NCBI GenBank assembly: GCA_964036155.1
Contig: OZ038422.1
Coordinates: 63,883,201-63,947,200 of the forward strand
DNA: 64,000 bases
Source of the DNA: Diploscapter coronatus
Lineage: Eukaryota > Nematoda > Chromadorea > Rhabditida > Rhabditidae
Direction of reading: 5' to 3'
A program made the position numbers and the translations under genes. Positions 21,117 to 50,405 of this stretch are shown here, in pieces (within the stretch, counting starts at the first letter, position 1; every line of letters begins with the position of its first letter). Below the pieces are notes generated by a model, which worked only from the letters and a program-made list of their open reading frames with translations, made no database searches and was not told where the DNA came from.

Positions 21117-22498
21117 ATGGGCAAAATTCTATCCAAGATATTCGGCAAAAAGGAGATGCGCATTCTGATGCTTGGCCTGGATGCGGCCGGAAAGACGAGT
21201 GGGTTTTATTTTCTTTAATTAAAAAATAAATATTTTAAAAGAATTTTAAGTCAAATTTTTGCAAGAATGATAAAAACAATGGAAAATAATGCTTATTTTT
21301 TGCCAAAACCTAAATGGAAGAATTGAACCATTCAGCCATTCTGTACAAACTCAAGCTCGGCCAGTCAGTGACGACAATTCCGACGGTAGGGTTCAACGTA
21401 GAGACCGTCACCTGGAAGAAGATCAAATTCAACGTTTGGGTGAGGATTTTAGAAATGTACCAAAAGTCCGTTTTCTCACTAATATAATAGAAATTCTGTA
21501 AATCTATAAAACCTTAGATTATTTTAACTTTTCTTCAGGAGAAGATCCAGTAATATTTTCAATTTTCATAAACTAAAATACAATTTTTTAGAAATTTTCT
21601 AAAATGTTCAAACATTTTTATTTTTTTGGAAAATAGTGTGATATTTTCATTTTCGTGAATCAAAAATAGAAATTGTTTGGTTTAAAAAATCTGGAGTAAT
21701 CCATGTCCACTTAAATTTTAAGGCTTTGAGAAAACGAAAGGCAACTTGTAGCCCGCACGACATGCGAAATAGTGTGGGAAAAGAAATCCTATCAGCCAAT
21801 ACCCTACTCTAACCATACACTATTTCGCATGTCTTGAGGTCTTGATGTCGTGCGCTTTCCGAATAGCTATTTTCAGGACGTCGGTGGCCAAGACAAAATC
21901 CGCCCACTGTGGAGGCACTACTACACCGGCACTCAAGCGCTCATTTTCGTTATGGATGCAGCAGATAGGGACAGGTATTAATTTTAAATTTTATCTTTGA
22001 AAGGTTTTTTTTTCTTTTATATCACTATTTTTTATGAAGGCTACAGTATTTTTTGATCGAAATGCATTTTTTATAATATTCTTTGCGGTAAAATGAAGAA
22101 AGACAACTTTAATTAGAAAAAGAAAACTTGGATTAAAAAATCAAATAATTTTCCAGAGTCGACGAGGCGCGCGTCGAATTGCACCGAATCATCAACGACC
22201 GCGAGATGAAGGACGCCATCATTCTCGTCTTCGCCAACAAACAGGACCTCCCCGAGGGTAATTAGCTCTTAACTACCCTAATTATCATCATTCTAATTAC
22301 TTTAATTATCTTCGTTAATTGTCCCAGTTGTCTCATTTAATTATCCAATTTTCAGCAATGAAGCCGACAGAGATTCAAGATAAATTGGGGCTGAACCGAA
22401 TTCGCGACCGTCAATGGCACGTTCAGCCGAGTTGCGCGGCCACTGGGGACGGCCTTCACGAGGGACTTGCCTGGCTCAGTCAAAACTGCAAAGTTTGA
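21117..22498 (+). CDS. arf-6: ADP-ribosylation factor 6 small GTPase
   Basis: Arf-family GTPase for endocytic recycling and plasma-membrane actin control. Five exons: 21117-21198, 21336-21439, 21877-21974, 22157-22257, 22356-22498, giving 175 residues, exactly the ARF6 length. The start [20 protein letters not shown] has the myristoylated Gly2 and the ARF6-type shortened N-terminus. P-loop GLDAAGKT, switch I ending [20 protein letters not shown] and the SCAATG G5 loop are all present. The C-terminus reads [11 protein letters not shown]1-type proteins have a longer N-terminus, so ARF6 is preferred. Intron 2 contains an imperfect palindrome (21751-21855). Confidence 0.96.
21751..21855. repeat. 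Foldback repeat in arf-6 intron 2
   Basis: Left arm GACATGCGAAATAGTGTGG (21759-21777) and right arm 21813-21833 are inverted with one or two differences. An outer arm pair (GCACGAC near 21755 and GTCGTGC near 21847) extends it after a 10-15 nt interruption. The arms carry the GAAATAGYRYGGG word seen elsewhere in the window. Confidence 0.6.
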
Positions 22499-23703
22499 AG
22501 TTGGGACTACGCGACTTACAAAGAGTACGTTTAAACAACGAGCAGATATTGATTTTTTTTCAAATAGAATACTGTAAAATGATGACTGTTTGAGGAGTTT
22601 TGGAATTAAAAACAAATTCAATTTGATGAAATAGTTTGAAAAGAAAATTCATCGACTTTCAATTGCAATTTTTTAAAGCTGAGCTTTTAGAGTCATTTTT
22701 GTTTGGAAGAAAAATCGTCATTTTGCAGAATAACAGTATTACTTTACTTTTCGAAGAGTAAAATAATAACAAACAAATCGTCTCCCTACTTATCATAAAC
22801 TATCGTATTCCCCTTAGAGTATCTCGATTTTTGCGTATCAAGTTTTGTGTTTGAATGAATTATTTTTATTGACAGCTCAAAAATTTCAAATCTTGCGAAA
22901 AATTTATTCGATTTTTTTGTAAAATTGTTAAAACTTTGTTTTTTCCCTTCGATAATATTTTGTATGCAATAATTTTCTAGGCCTTCGAATTCAACCTACT
23001 AATTTTATAGAGCAACTCGTTTAAATTTTCGACCTGGTGAAAATATATATATTTCTAAACAAATTTTTTGTGTGTACTTTTACTCCTGTCTAACCTGCCT
23101 CTCTCGTGCTAGAATTATCAGGAAAATTATTTCAATTTTTGAGGACTTCAATTATTCTTAAACTTAGAATTTTTGTAAGAAACATAACTGAAGTTTTAGT
23201 ATCAGCCATATACACTGTAAAAATCCTATTCAAACTCGGATCTTTTCTTAAAATTATTGTTTTATTAGAATATTCGATTTTCATTCCTACCACTTATCGA
23301 ATTTTGTCTTGCTTCAGAATTTTTCAAGATCTTTTTTGTCCAAATATTATTCGAAAATCAGTTTCAGGAAAATCTAAAATCATCTAAAGTTTTGCCAAAG
23401 TTATTTCGTTTTTCTCTTTGCTTTGATAGAATTTTTCGTTTGACTGTGATATCGCTAAAAATAATAATTTATTTTAAAGAAAAATGTTTATTTCATAAAA
23501 ATGCACAAATAATACCAGTTTCAGAAAGAACTGCCAAAATTTCAAGATTTTATGAAAACCAAAAGAATCGTGACTTTCAAAATATACAGAGAATTGTATC
23601 CTATGATAAAGGATAGTCATAAAAACCATCTGAGCCATAAAATATCAATATTACATCAAGAAAAAGCTGGCCTTCATTAGAAATTTACGAAAAAAGTTTA
23701 AAT
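22499..23703. other. Intergenic region, 1.2 kb
   Basis: AT-rich DNA between the arf-6 stop and the 3' end of the convergent Ly6-like gene. No exon, RNA gene or convincing repeat recognised. The longer open frames here are low-complexity and unspliced. Confidence 0.45.
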
Positions 23704-24325
23704 TTAATGTCGAAAAACGAACAAAGAAACCAACAAAGTGAACAAACTGCTCAAAGCGACATTCATCCCATTCGATGAATTGCATAAATCTGTCGCGCAA
23801 CAACAGTTTTTCTCGTCTCCAGGCCCTTCGCAACCAGTTTCCTAAATTTTCTGACCTTCAAAAATAATTTTTAGGATTATAGATTTCAGAGATTAAATAG
23901 TTATTGAAAATTCGATAAAAAAAAATTCATTTTAAGGACATAGATCTCAGACTAGATAGTAAATTGAAAAAGTCGAAAGAAATTTTTATTTATCTTAGAT
24001 AGATAGGAAATTTTGAGGCGAAATAAATGAAAATAAAAAAAATAAAAGCCTTACAAAACATTTCCCTGGCTCCCCACAGCCCTTTGTAATTGTGTAGCTG
24101 TTATCACCATCGTGATGCCTCTTCACGTAATTCTGCCAACAGAAATCAGAGGTAGGGCAGAAAACTAAAAAAAGGTGAAATTTTAAAATTTTAAATAAAA
24201 ATACCTTCAACATAGGGTAATCCGGGCCCTAAATTTGTGGTTTGCTGGCCTTGAAAACATGTAATTGCAGCCAGAGTTAAACCGATGATAGACAAAATGA
24301 AGATCAGGAAGATTGGGGTGTTCAT
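23704..24325 (-). CDS. Ly6/three-finger-like secreted GPI-anchored protein
   Basis: Short cysteine-rich extracellular protein of 122 residues. Three exons: 24325-24205, 24164-24055, 23841-23704; phases close. Residues 1-20 form a signal peptide (MNTPIFLIFILSIIGLTLAA). C23, C43 and C49 are followed by the three-finger signature TGCEGPGDEKNCCCATDLCN (79-98), which ends in the family hallmark Cys-Asn. The C-terminal 25 residues (MNVALSSLFTLLVSLFVFRH) are hydrophobic with a Ser/Asn-Gly stretch before them, as expected for GPI attachment. Nematodes have many such Ly6-domain proteins with varied partners, including receptors and ion channels; a specific role cannot be read from sequence. The start directly follows a TTTTTAG acceptor. 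Confidence 0.82.
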
Positions 24326-25049
24326 TTTCTAAAAAAGTATGACATCTTGATTATAGGTTGAGAGCAATTGGAAAATACTATGGATTTAAAAAATATAACA
24401 TTCTAAATCATAGGTTGAGAATGCTTCAGGGCGTGGAAAAATAGAGTTCGGAAAAGATGGATAGAGAGAGGCGAAAAGCTCAAAGACAAATATTGCCAAG
24501 AGTTTCTGTCTTTTCATCTCTATTTAACCTATTTTGCCACGCTATTTCGCCGGGAATTTTCTGAAGAACTTACCTCTTTCCTGTATGATTTGGGAGCAGT
24601 TTTTACCCCTCTAACCTAAGAAAATGAGTAATCAAAGCGCTTCTTTCTCCGTGAAAATAAACACACTTCTGGTTTTCTTCGGTGCTAAAAATTGATCGGA
24701 GCTTAAACTTTATTTATGGCATTATTCCGAAAATATACAATACCGAACGTTGATAATATATCACAATCTAAATCATAATTTTGAGGCATTCACAATTTTT
24801 GAGGTAAAAAGTTACATCCTTGAGCTTAAATCGAGGTAGAAAACAAAGCGAATAATATAATATACATAAAATATACAATTATTATTTGAAAGAAAATCGA
24901 TCAAATAAGCTCAATTTAAAACTCACTCAGTTTAAATCTCACTGTATTCAAAAGAGGATTTTTTAAAATAATGAGTGAGATTTACAAACGACACTAAAGG
25001 TTAAACTGAATGAGGTTCACAGTAGGTCCAATAAAATATTTGCAAAAAA
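24326..25049. other. Intergenic region upstream of the Ly6-like gene
   Basis: 724 nt containing the Ly6-like promoter and the 3' flank of the vWA gene. A small foldback at about 24924-25013 has arms CTCACTCAGTTTAAA and, inverted, CTCATTCAGTTTAAC, enclosing a nearby AATCTCAC/GTGAGATT pair. No exon seen. Confidence 0.45.
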
Positions 25050-28000
25050 TTAAGACATATTCATGCATGGCAAGTTTCTCTGCCTGATTCGATCGATTAG
25101 GTGATTATAGGTTCGTTCGTCGTAAAAATGAGCTCCATCCTGAGCGACGTCTTGAAGCGTCTGATTATTCACTGTCACTGCATTCGGGAAGCGCTCCTAA
25201 ATTTGAATTTGTACAAAAATCAGACCTCGTCAAAATTTTGAACTTTCAACTAAATAGAAATTATTGGAAAAAAACTAGGATGAGAACCTGGCCAGCTGAG
25301 TCAAGAAACCCCACCTTTATAGCCACCGAGTAGAGTTCAAATTGTTGTTGCAGCGCTTCCTTCGCCATTTGTCCTGGGTCAGGGCCCTTGTTTGACCATC
25401 CGTCAGTGAAAACTACCATTACCTAAAATATTCCGAATATATTTTTTAACTTCGAAAAATTTAAAAGCACCCTAGTAGCTATGCCGGGTCTTGCGCCCTC
25501 TTTTTCGTCGGTTTGAGTCAATCCAGCCTTGATGCCTTCTCCTAAATTTAAAATTTATTGATTTTGCCCAAATTTTGTTTTTTCTTCAAATTTCCCCTAT
25601 ATCGAGTAGACAATTGTTATTTTTTCGATGGTGTTAAGTTAGCGAAACATTCGCGTTGTGGAAATTGATATGGAATTTCAGTTGAAAAGCGCCGACGAAA
25701 TCTGGTTACGCAAAAATTCGGGGCGCAAAATTGGGGAAAAGTTGGAGAAATAAGCAGAAAAATTCACGTTTTCCCGTGCTATCTATGTAGTATCAATTTA
25801 TCAGCTATTTTCTTTCGACAGGGGCGCGCGCATTTTTTCAAGGTCAACACATTTTTTTGAAGAGGAGATACGAGAAAACGATGATAGTACATAGCGCTAA
25901 CGCATTGATTAAAAAATGACAAATTTAAAATTCCGGAGGAAAGCGAATCAATAATTTTAAAAGCTTGATTAATATTCGAAAAAAAAATATAATTCGGATA
26001 TAAAGTTAAATATTCGCACATAGCTCAGATACATATTCAATAGTTTTAGAGGATTATAAATATGTAAACTTTAGATTTATATTCCAAATAAATGATTAAT
26101 TTAGTTTAAAATTCCACTTGCCCAACGCAGTAGTGCCTCCAGTAGATTTCAGTCCGTTGATCGCGTTAATAATGTCCTCCTTCTTTTCATATTTCTTCAG
26201 ATTAAATTTCACCCGGGTTCTTCCAACCGTAGCGAAGGTGACTACCGCGACCTAAGCCATTAAAATTTTTTTTTTTATGTTAATTTTTCTCTACCTGAGT
26301 GAATCTAGGTCCGATTTTCAAGGCGTCAACAAGTCTGGTCGCCATGTTCTTGTACATCTGGTAGATCGGATCGGTGGTAGTAGAAAAATCTATCACCAGG
26401 ACTAAATCTATCTCACATCCTAAAAATTAGCATAAAACTATGAAAAGAAACTTGAATTCGTGCACCGGTAATCGGTGGTGTAGTGGTAGTAGTCGTGGTC
26501 GTCGTGGTGGTTGTGGGTCGACATCTCTCCTAAATTCAATTTTTTTCCATAAAGCTAGAAAAATACCTATTTTTGTCAAGAAAAACATTTATATTGTCAA
26601 AATAAATCTAAAAGTAGACAAAAATACCTGAGCCTCCCTAAGTAAGCGTCTCGTAATATCAGTAGCTAATTCCCTTCCAGAATGCATGACGATATGGTTT
26701 ATATTTCCGGTGATGTCGAGTAGTTCCCTTCTGAACATTTAAATTTAAATTAATTTAGCAACAGCTATATGACGGAGAACGGAGGACATTTCACTAAATA
26801 ACAGAGGGCTTAACTAAGAGACACTCCATCACTTTTGAAATACCCTCCGTCATCCCATAGTTAAGTCCTCCGTCATGTAGTAACTGCCAATGCATTTTTA
26901 TCGGGAAATGTTCGAACCGATCGACTTTTTCCGGCTCGCCAGTGGCTGCGGCGAAAACCCATGTGTTAAGCTCTCGTTGAAGGCGTTGGGCGGGCTCTTT
27001 AGGGTCCACTGCTGATCTGAAACGGCTTCTCGAAGTTGGAAAACTTTACAACTTAAATTGTGGCTAAATTTTAGTCTTAGAAGTTAATTTGGAGCTGAAC
27101 TTCATTATCAAAGTCATTTTAAAGATGATATAACTCAGGAAGTTTAAATAATGAAGTTAGACTTTCTCTTTATTATAAGGCAAAGTTTGAGGTTCACATG
27201 ACTTTAGGAAGCTTAAATAGTGTTGAATTCAATCTTTAGAGATAAATTTTGAAACTTCGAAGTTAGCCCACCTCCCATCAGTAACCACCAAGACTAACGT
27301 CGCTATAGACCTATTTCTCTGTTGCATTAACTCTAGCGCGACTTCTAACGCCTAAAATCGAGTTCTGAACAAAAATTGAAAGGACTAATTGTGCGGACGA
27401 ACCTTCCTCGTGTTCGTGGTACCCCCGATAGCTCTCAGACCATTAGTGATCCGAACGAACTCTTCATTTGTCTTGGCGAAATTCCAGGGGAGGATTTCGC
27501 GACGGTACGAATTGCCTGAGTAAACAACCATGGCTACCTAGGATGTGAAAATTTAGGTAAAAATAATTAAATTTAACATAGGACTTAAAGAAATGTATAT
27601 TAACTCGCATATTTTAGTGGTAGATAATCTGGCATTTTTATTGTTGAGGTTATGATTTAGATTAAACTTAAATAGTGAAGGTGACACATTTCTTATTCGT
27701 CTATTAAATTAGATGCTATACCCTATGCTTGTCAGGTCCGATTTGAAGCTCTTCAGAGACATCAGTGACAAATTTCCTCGACTTATTAAATCCACCCTTC
27801 ACGGAATCGGATCGATCCAAGACGATCAGCACGTTTAACTCACAAGCCACCGGGAATAATGGCGTAGTTTGGGAATACACCAACGAAATAGCAGCTAGAA
27901 TGGCTACCTAAAGATGGCATAAATTGGTAGGATGGTATCTTTCGGTACGAATATGGTATCTTATGGGATAATTTACGTAAAGTCCCAATAATTCTGATTC

Positions 28001-28153
28001 TATAGCCATTTGGTACCATTCGATTCAAATTTTCTCATTTGCCATTAGAAAATTTGGGCAAAAGGACCAAAATTTTTGGTTCCAGAACTATTTTACCATT
28101 TTAATTACTCAAAAACTTACCAATATACAAAGTTGTAGTTGGGTTGGACCCAT
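25050..28153 (-). CDS. Secreted protein with two von Willebrand factor A domains
   Basis: Extracellular adhesion-type protein of 426 residues. Twelve exons: 28153-28121, 27907-27722, 27537-27403, 27351-27272, 27016-26918, 26730-26628, 26529-26466, 26419-26295, 26251-26122, 25541-25471, 25422-25315, 25196-25050. A signal peptide covers about residues 1-23. vWA-1 opens with NVLIVLDRSDS, a canonical MIDAS (D42-S44-S46), and contains GGTT and LVVTDGR. A linker PTTTTTTTTTTTTPP separates it from vWA-2, which begins CEIDLVLVIDFSTTT (D244-S246-T248, a non-standard MIDAS) and has GGTTAL and VMVVFTDGW. The order resembles nematode vWA-only secreted proteins. Intron 9 has a GC donor (GCAAGT). I cannot name the orthologue. 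An additional upstream exon is possible but not needed. Confidence 0.87.
26765..26880. repeat. Short foldback repeat in the vWA gene
   Basis: It begins CTATATGACGGAG and ends, on the other strand, CTACATGACGGAG. TTAACTA and GACGGAGG words are repeated inside. It lies entirely in intron 5 of the vWA gene, so it looks like a small MITE relic. Confidence 0.5.
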
Positions 28154-30309
28154 GTTTAACGGATTGATTGAATTTGGCGGTCAGAACCCGTTTGCTATCC
28201 AAATAATTAGTGTCGCTTATATCAAATTACGCTTCAATTTAATGCTAGACACGAATATTTTAGCGTCGAAATTTCGAAGTTTGACAATTTTGATGGCAAG
28301 ACCACGCCTATTTTAGTTCTAGTAGAAATTCAGATCTATTTTCAAGGTAAATCTGAAATATTTGATGATTTTATAGGAAAAGACAAAACATTTCGAAGAC
28401 TCCGCCCTAATTTGGCGCCGAAACATGTGAAATTTGATGGGACATTTATCATTCAAGTTGACATTACAAGACATTTTGGTAGGTAAACAGAAAAGATGAT
28501 AAATTTAGAATTTAGAATTTAAAATTTAGAGCGACCAAATGAACTTTGTGCAGTTTATATAAACTCAAAGTTAAATTTAAGTGCAATTACTCTTGTAGTT
28601 TGTAAAGGCCATAGTTAAGGAGGCATAGATCTTGAAGGTATGACGTGATTTTTCTTCAATCATAATATAATCAAGACAGAATTATGCAATATTCAGTTGT
28701 TTTGGCGAAGTTAAGATGACGATAAATAAAATGAAAGGGGAAATTGTGGTTGTTAAACTATAGTAAAAGTGACAAAGTACAGAAAATACCAAATTGAAAA
28801 TAAATAAATAGTTAAGTAAAAATAAATTAGAATAAATAAAATAAATAATAATCTAGATCAATTGTTGTTTATTGATTTGGGCAAATTAGCTATGCTAGAT
28901 TATATGGTTATCGATACACTCTTTCTATACATAATTGGGCGTTAACATTAGACGATGAAATAGCACACTAAATTGAGAGACCAAAACGAGTCATACACAA
29001 AGAGATGTTCATTTATAAATTATGATAGTGGTGAAATGCAGTGGCAAAAGCAAAATAGCATGATTTAGAACTGAAATTAGAGAAAAAGATGATCTTCAAT
29101 ACAATAGAAGATCATAAGCTTCTGTCTTAAATTTAAATTTCAATGGTTAAGGATAGGGAATCTTAAAATCGCGTCTGGAATATAAAATCTTCCAAGCATA
29201 TGGTTGTTCTTCACTCTAACACGATGTGGAAAGATTTCTAAACAATTTTCGATAATTGTAAGTTTATTTTATTACTTCCGGGATCTAGATAAATCGATAT
29301 TTCAATACTTAAACTGGAACTTTGTTTATACTTTGAAATATCATGCAAAAATTGAACAAAATACGAATTTTCTTGAGGCCTGGGGTATTATTTTACAGCG
29401 ATTTCTTTTATTTTTGCGATTTTTCAAAATGACGTATGGGCCTTTTCGATCTTCTTATCCTTTCGAGCTTATTTCAATAGATTGACGATATCCCGTTCCT
29501 TTTCTATTGACTCTGAACTTTGGTTGAATTGTTCGGACCATTCATCAAAGTTTTAGAATTATAAAAAAATGATCTTAAAATTTCTAAAAAAAAAAATAAA
29601 AATTCCCATATTTTCATATAATAATTCTTCCTCTTTTTTTCTTAATTCTCCCATTTTTCACCATATTTTCCTTTTTTCTTAAATCAAACTTCTCGTCGTT
29701 CCAACTCCCAAGGGGATTCAGGCAAAGTGCGAACCTTTTGGAAAAATTCTAGACAGAATTCAAAACTAGAGAGCCAGAGAAAAATGGATCTTTTTCTTTT
29801 ACCCTCTAAAAGCTACGTGGTATTTTCGAACATTCTTATCTTTCTCTACACAATTTTTCATGCTCTATCTTTTGCAAATCTCTACTCAAGGGTAAATCTG
29901 AAAACAATACCGGAAAAGCTGGTCTTCATCAAATTTAAGCTATAATGTGTAGCTTAAGCTATTTTTGTCATAAGACTATGCAGAACACAAATACTTTTGC
30001 ATGCATAGAAAATGTTCGATCTGTCATGCTATTACGATGATTATATGATATCAAAATGACTATGAAATTAGTATTTCTGAACGAAAAAGATCTTCATTTC
30101 AAAATGCTAACAATGCTTCATTACCATTTATCTATGAGACGAATTTTCAAAGCGTATACTAAAATGTAAGATCTCTGTGGCACAAAATAAATGAATCTGA
30201 ATTTAATAGAGTTAGCATAAATCTAAAATTCCGTAACTTGCCCTAAAAGTATATATCAAGCTTCTCCTCTCATTCTGGGTTGTGTGTGGATACTCTTTAG
30301 CTTTTGTCA

Positions 30310-30790
30310 AGCTCTTGAAATCCGTCTTTCTTTGATTCTTTTCAAGAAGAGAAAGACACTCCGCGAGAGAGAAATGGGGGTGGTTGCTCAAATTCTTTTC
30401 TCCATCTATTTCTCCATATTATTTCCTCTTTTTTCTATCTTTTTCTCTCTCTTTTCGTCATACTATTCCTCGAGACTTTGTTTCTCTAGACATTCTTTGG
30501 GATTCAGTATATCTTCTATTGGCAGAAAGCTGCAAGCATTCTTTCTCTCCCTCTCTCTCCTTCTCTATCTTTCTTTCTTTCTCTCTCTCTTCTTTGCTCT
30601 CGACTATCGATCTCTTTCTTGTCTGTTTCTTTTCCCCTCCCTCTTTCCATACCCCCTCCTCTCCCTTATTTCAGCTTTTCCTCATCTTTCTCTCTCTCTG
30701 CTCTCTGCTACTCCTTTTCTATTTCTTTCCTGTCTGTCATCTCTGCGCTCTCTCGCAAATCCTCGATATCTCCCTCTCGGTTCGTTGAGC
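30310..30790 (+). repeat. CT-rich (pyrimidine) tract upstream of egl-19
   Basis: Nearly continuous CTTTCTCTCTC-type sequence on the plus strand ending just before the first egl-19 exon. The 212-codon open frame across it is an artefact of composition (almost only Ser, Leu, Phe). It could be promoter or nucleosome-excluding DNA. Confidence 0.6.
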
Positions 30791-30813
30791 AGAGACATTC
30801 AGTGTGTGTGGAG

Positions 30814-30858
30814 ATGCACAAGCCAGAGCTACTGCAATGCTGCTTCAAGATATGCTAG
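30814..30858 (+). promoter_or_regulatory. Upstream ORF in the egl-19 leader
   Basis: ATG at 30814 followed by 13 sense codons and TAG at 30856-30858, encoding MHKPELLQCCFKIC. It ends 21 nt before the proposed egl-19 start at 30880 in the same exon. Whether the mature mRNA contains it depends on the transcription start or leader site, which cannot be seen. Confidence 0.4.
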
Positions 30859-30879
30859 TAGTTTGACGACACACAAGCC

Positions 30880-48591
<17,712 letters not shown>

Positions 48592-50405
48592 ATCGAGCGT
48601 CGTGACGCCATGACGCCATCTAATAATTCTAATGTGTCGTCATCAGAAGGTTTTCAAGCTCTACTTCTTCGATAATAAGATTTGATTTTTCTTAGTTTTT
48701 AGCTTGAAAACTCAAATTTCCTATCTCCGTTTTCTCACTTTAAATTTTATTAATGACCTGAACACAAAAAACGCCGTCTTCAAGCAAGTGTCTCATGAAA
48801 ATACGAGTGATTTTTTTTTCTAATTTGTAAATTTCACCCCTTTGAAAATGAACAAAAATGGGTGAAGTTTATATCATTTTTAGTTGATTAGTGTTGTTTT
48901 GTATATTTTGTTTATCTTTTTCAAATTATTTGAGCTGAGTGTTAATCTAGTCAAAGAGATTGGATGACTTAAAAAATCTAGTCATTTTTTCTCAAATTTT
49001 CGATTGTACTTATTTTTAAAGGTGCGCATATAATAAAAATCTATATTTTAAAATATGCACACCTTTATCCATGTTAGGATCTGATTTTCAAATATTCATT
49101 CTTTTCAGAAGAATGAATATGAAGATTGTAAAAAATTATGACTTTTTACGATTCCATTTTTCCAATCTTCAATATGATCTAATCCGTGCCTTGATAGTTA
49201 AAATTTTTAAATTTATTTTTTGAAATATCTATATATTTTCTTACAAACTCAACGCAGGGTCACTTCTTGTTGAAACTATTTTGTCAGTTTTTTTTGCATA
49301 ATTTTGGAACTTTATCATATTTCTATATGATACCGGTCTATTATAAAATTAGAAGGAAGTATATCATGTGGTATGTTTGCAAAGGGAGTGGGGCTAATTT
49401 GTTAAAACCGTGTAGCACTGCAAGGTATACTTTCTTCAAAATAACGATATATCAATTTGTCTAGGGATATCATATTTTCCAAAACTAGTTACTTTATTTC
49501 CTCTTTCATAGCTCAATTTCAACTCATTTTGCCCGGTTTCTTACTGTAAGCCGCTCACAAAAGTGGGCAGGACTTATCAGAGTTCTGCAAAATCGGCGCA
49601 CTTTTAGGATAACTCTTTCTTTCCTTCTCTTTCCCTATCTGTGCCTTTATGTATATTCTGCTAAACGTTATGATTTTCAAATTTCCGAGAATTTCTTATA
49701 ACACTTCTATGAGCTCAATACTTTAACAGCAACTTCATATTGATGGTGCTTAATTAATTTAAATTGAATTAAATCCTGGATTTCAAAACTTATCAGTTAA
49801 TTAAACTTATTCTATTTTGCTGAACCATTGTGATCTATGTGTTAAAAATTTATTTGATGATTGTTCATGAAAAATTCTATGGAGAATAAATTTTTAAATT
49901 TAAACCCCTAGTTTCGACCAGTAAAATGTTTGCTTTTATAGAGAACTTCTCATCATCAGATCAGCTTTATCCTAGAAGCTTGGAAGATAAACTATCAGAA
50001 CTTCATCGAACCTTTATCCGTTCCTCTGTAATTCGACCTCAGGGTAGGGCATTCCGAATTTTGAGCGATGGGCTGCATCTTTGGCAGGGATCAGAATCTG
50101 AAAATTCATTTTTTGATCTTTAAATTTAAAATGGAAGCCTGCCTTTCAGAAAATTTAATTTTAAAGATGTCCATAGATAAATGTGCAAGAATGCAATGAA
50201 GATCAACTTTTCTAAAAGTCTAATTTCAATATATGAAAATTTCTACAGAATAACTTTGAAGAACATCCTAAAAATTCGATGAAGATCACCTTTTTAAGTC
50301 ACATTTCAAAAATATAAAAATTTAGACACGAATTATAACATCCCTGGGTGTATAAAAAAGCGGGTATGGCCTAATTTCCCTCCAAAAACAGCCCACGTCC
50401 CTTTT
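48592..50405. other. egl-19 3' flank and intergenic DNA
   Basis: 1.8 kb between the converging ends of egl-19 and the UBP-type finger gene. A candidate poly(A) signal AATAAA is at 49032-49037, inside the loop of an imperfect hairpin (49018-49067, arms AAAGGTGCGCATAT and ATATGCACACCTTT). Several copies of the TGATCTTCAT word (as ATGAAGATCA) lie at about 50190-50300. No exon recognised. Confidence 0.45.

Larger units (their letters stand above)
28154..30879. other. Intergenic region and egl-19 5' region
   Basis: 2.7 kb between the divergent vWA and egl-19 genes. 28154-30250 is AT-rich without recognisable exons. About 30310-30790 is a long CT-rich tract on the plus strand. 30790-30879 is probably egl-19 5' UTR and contains a 14-codon upstream ORF (30814-30858). 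Confidence 0.5.

Noticed and set aside
23106..23616. Two long open frames (93 and 74 codons) downstream of arf-6
   Set aside because: Ile/Phe/Lys-rich translation of AT-rich DNA; no signal, domain or splice support.
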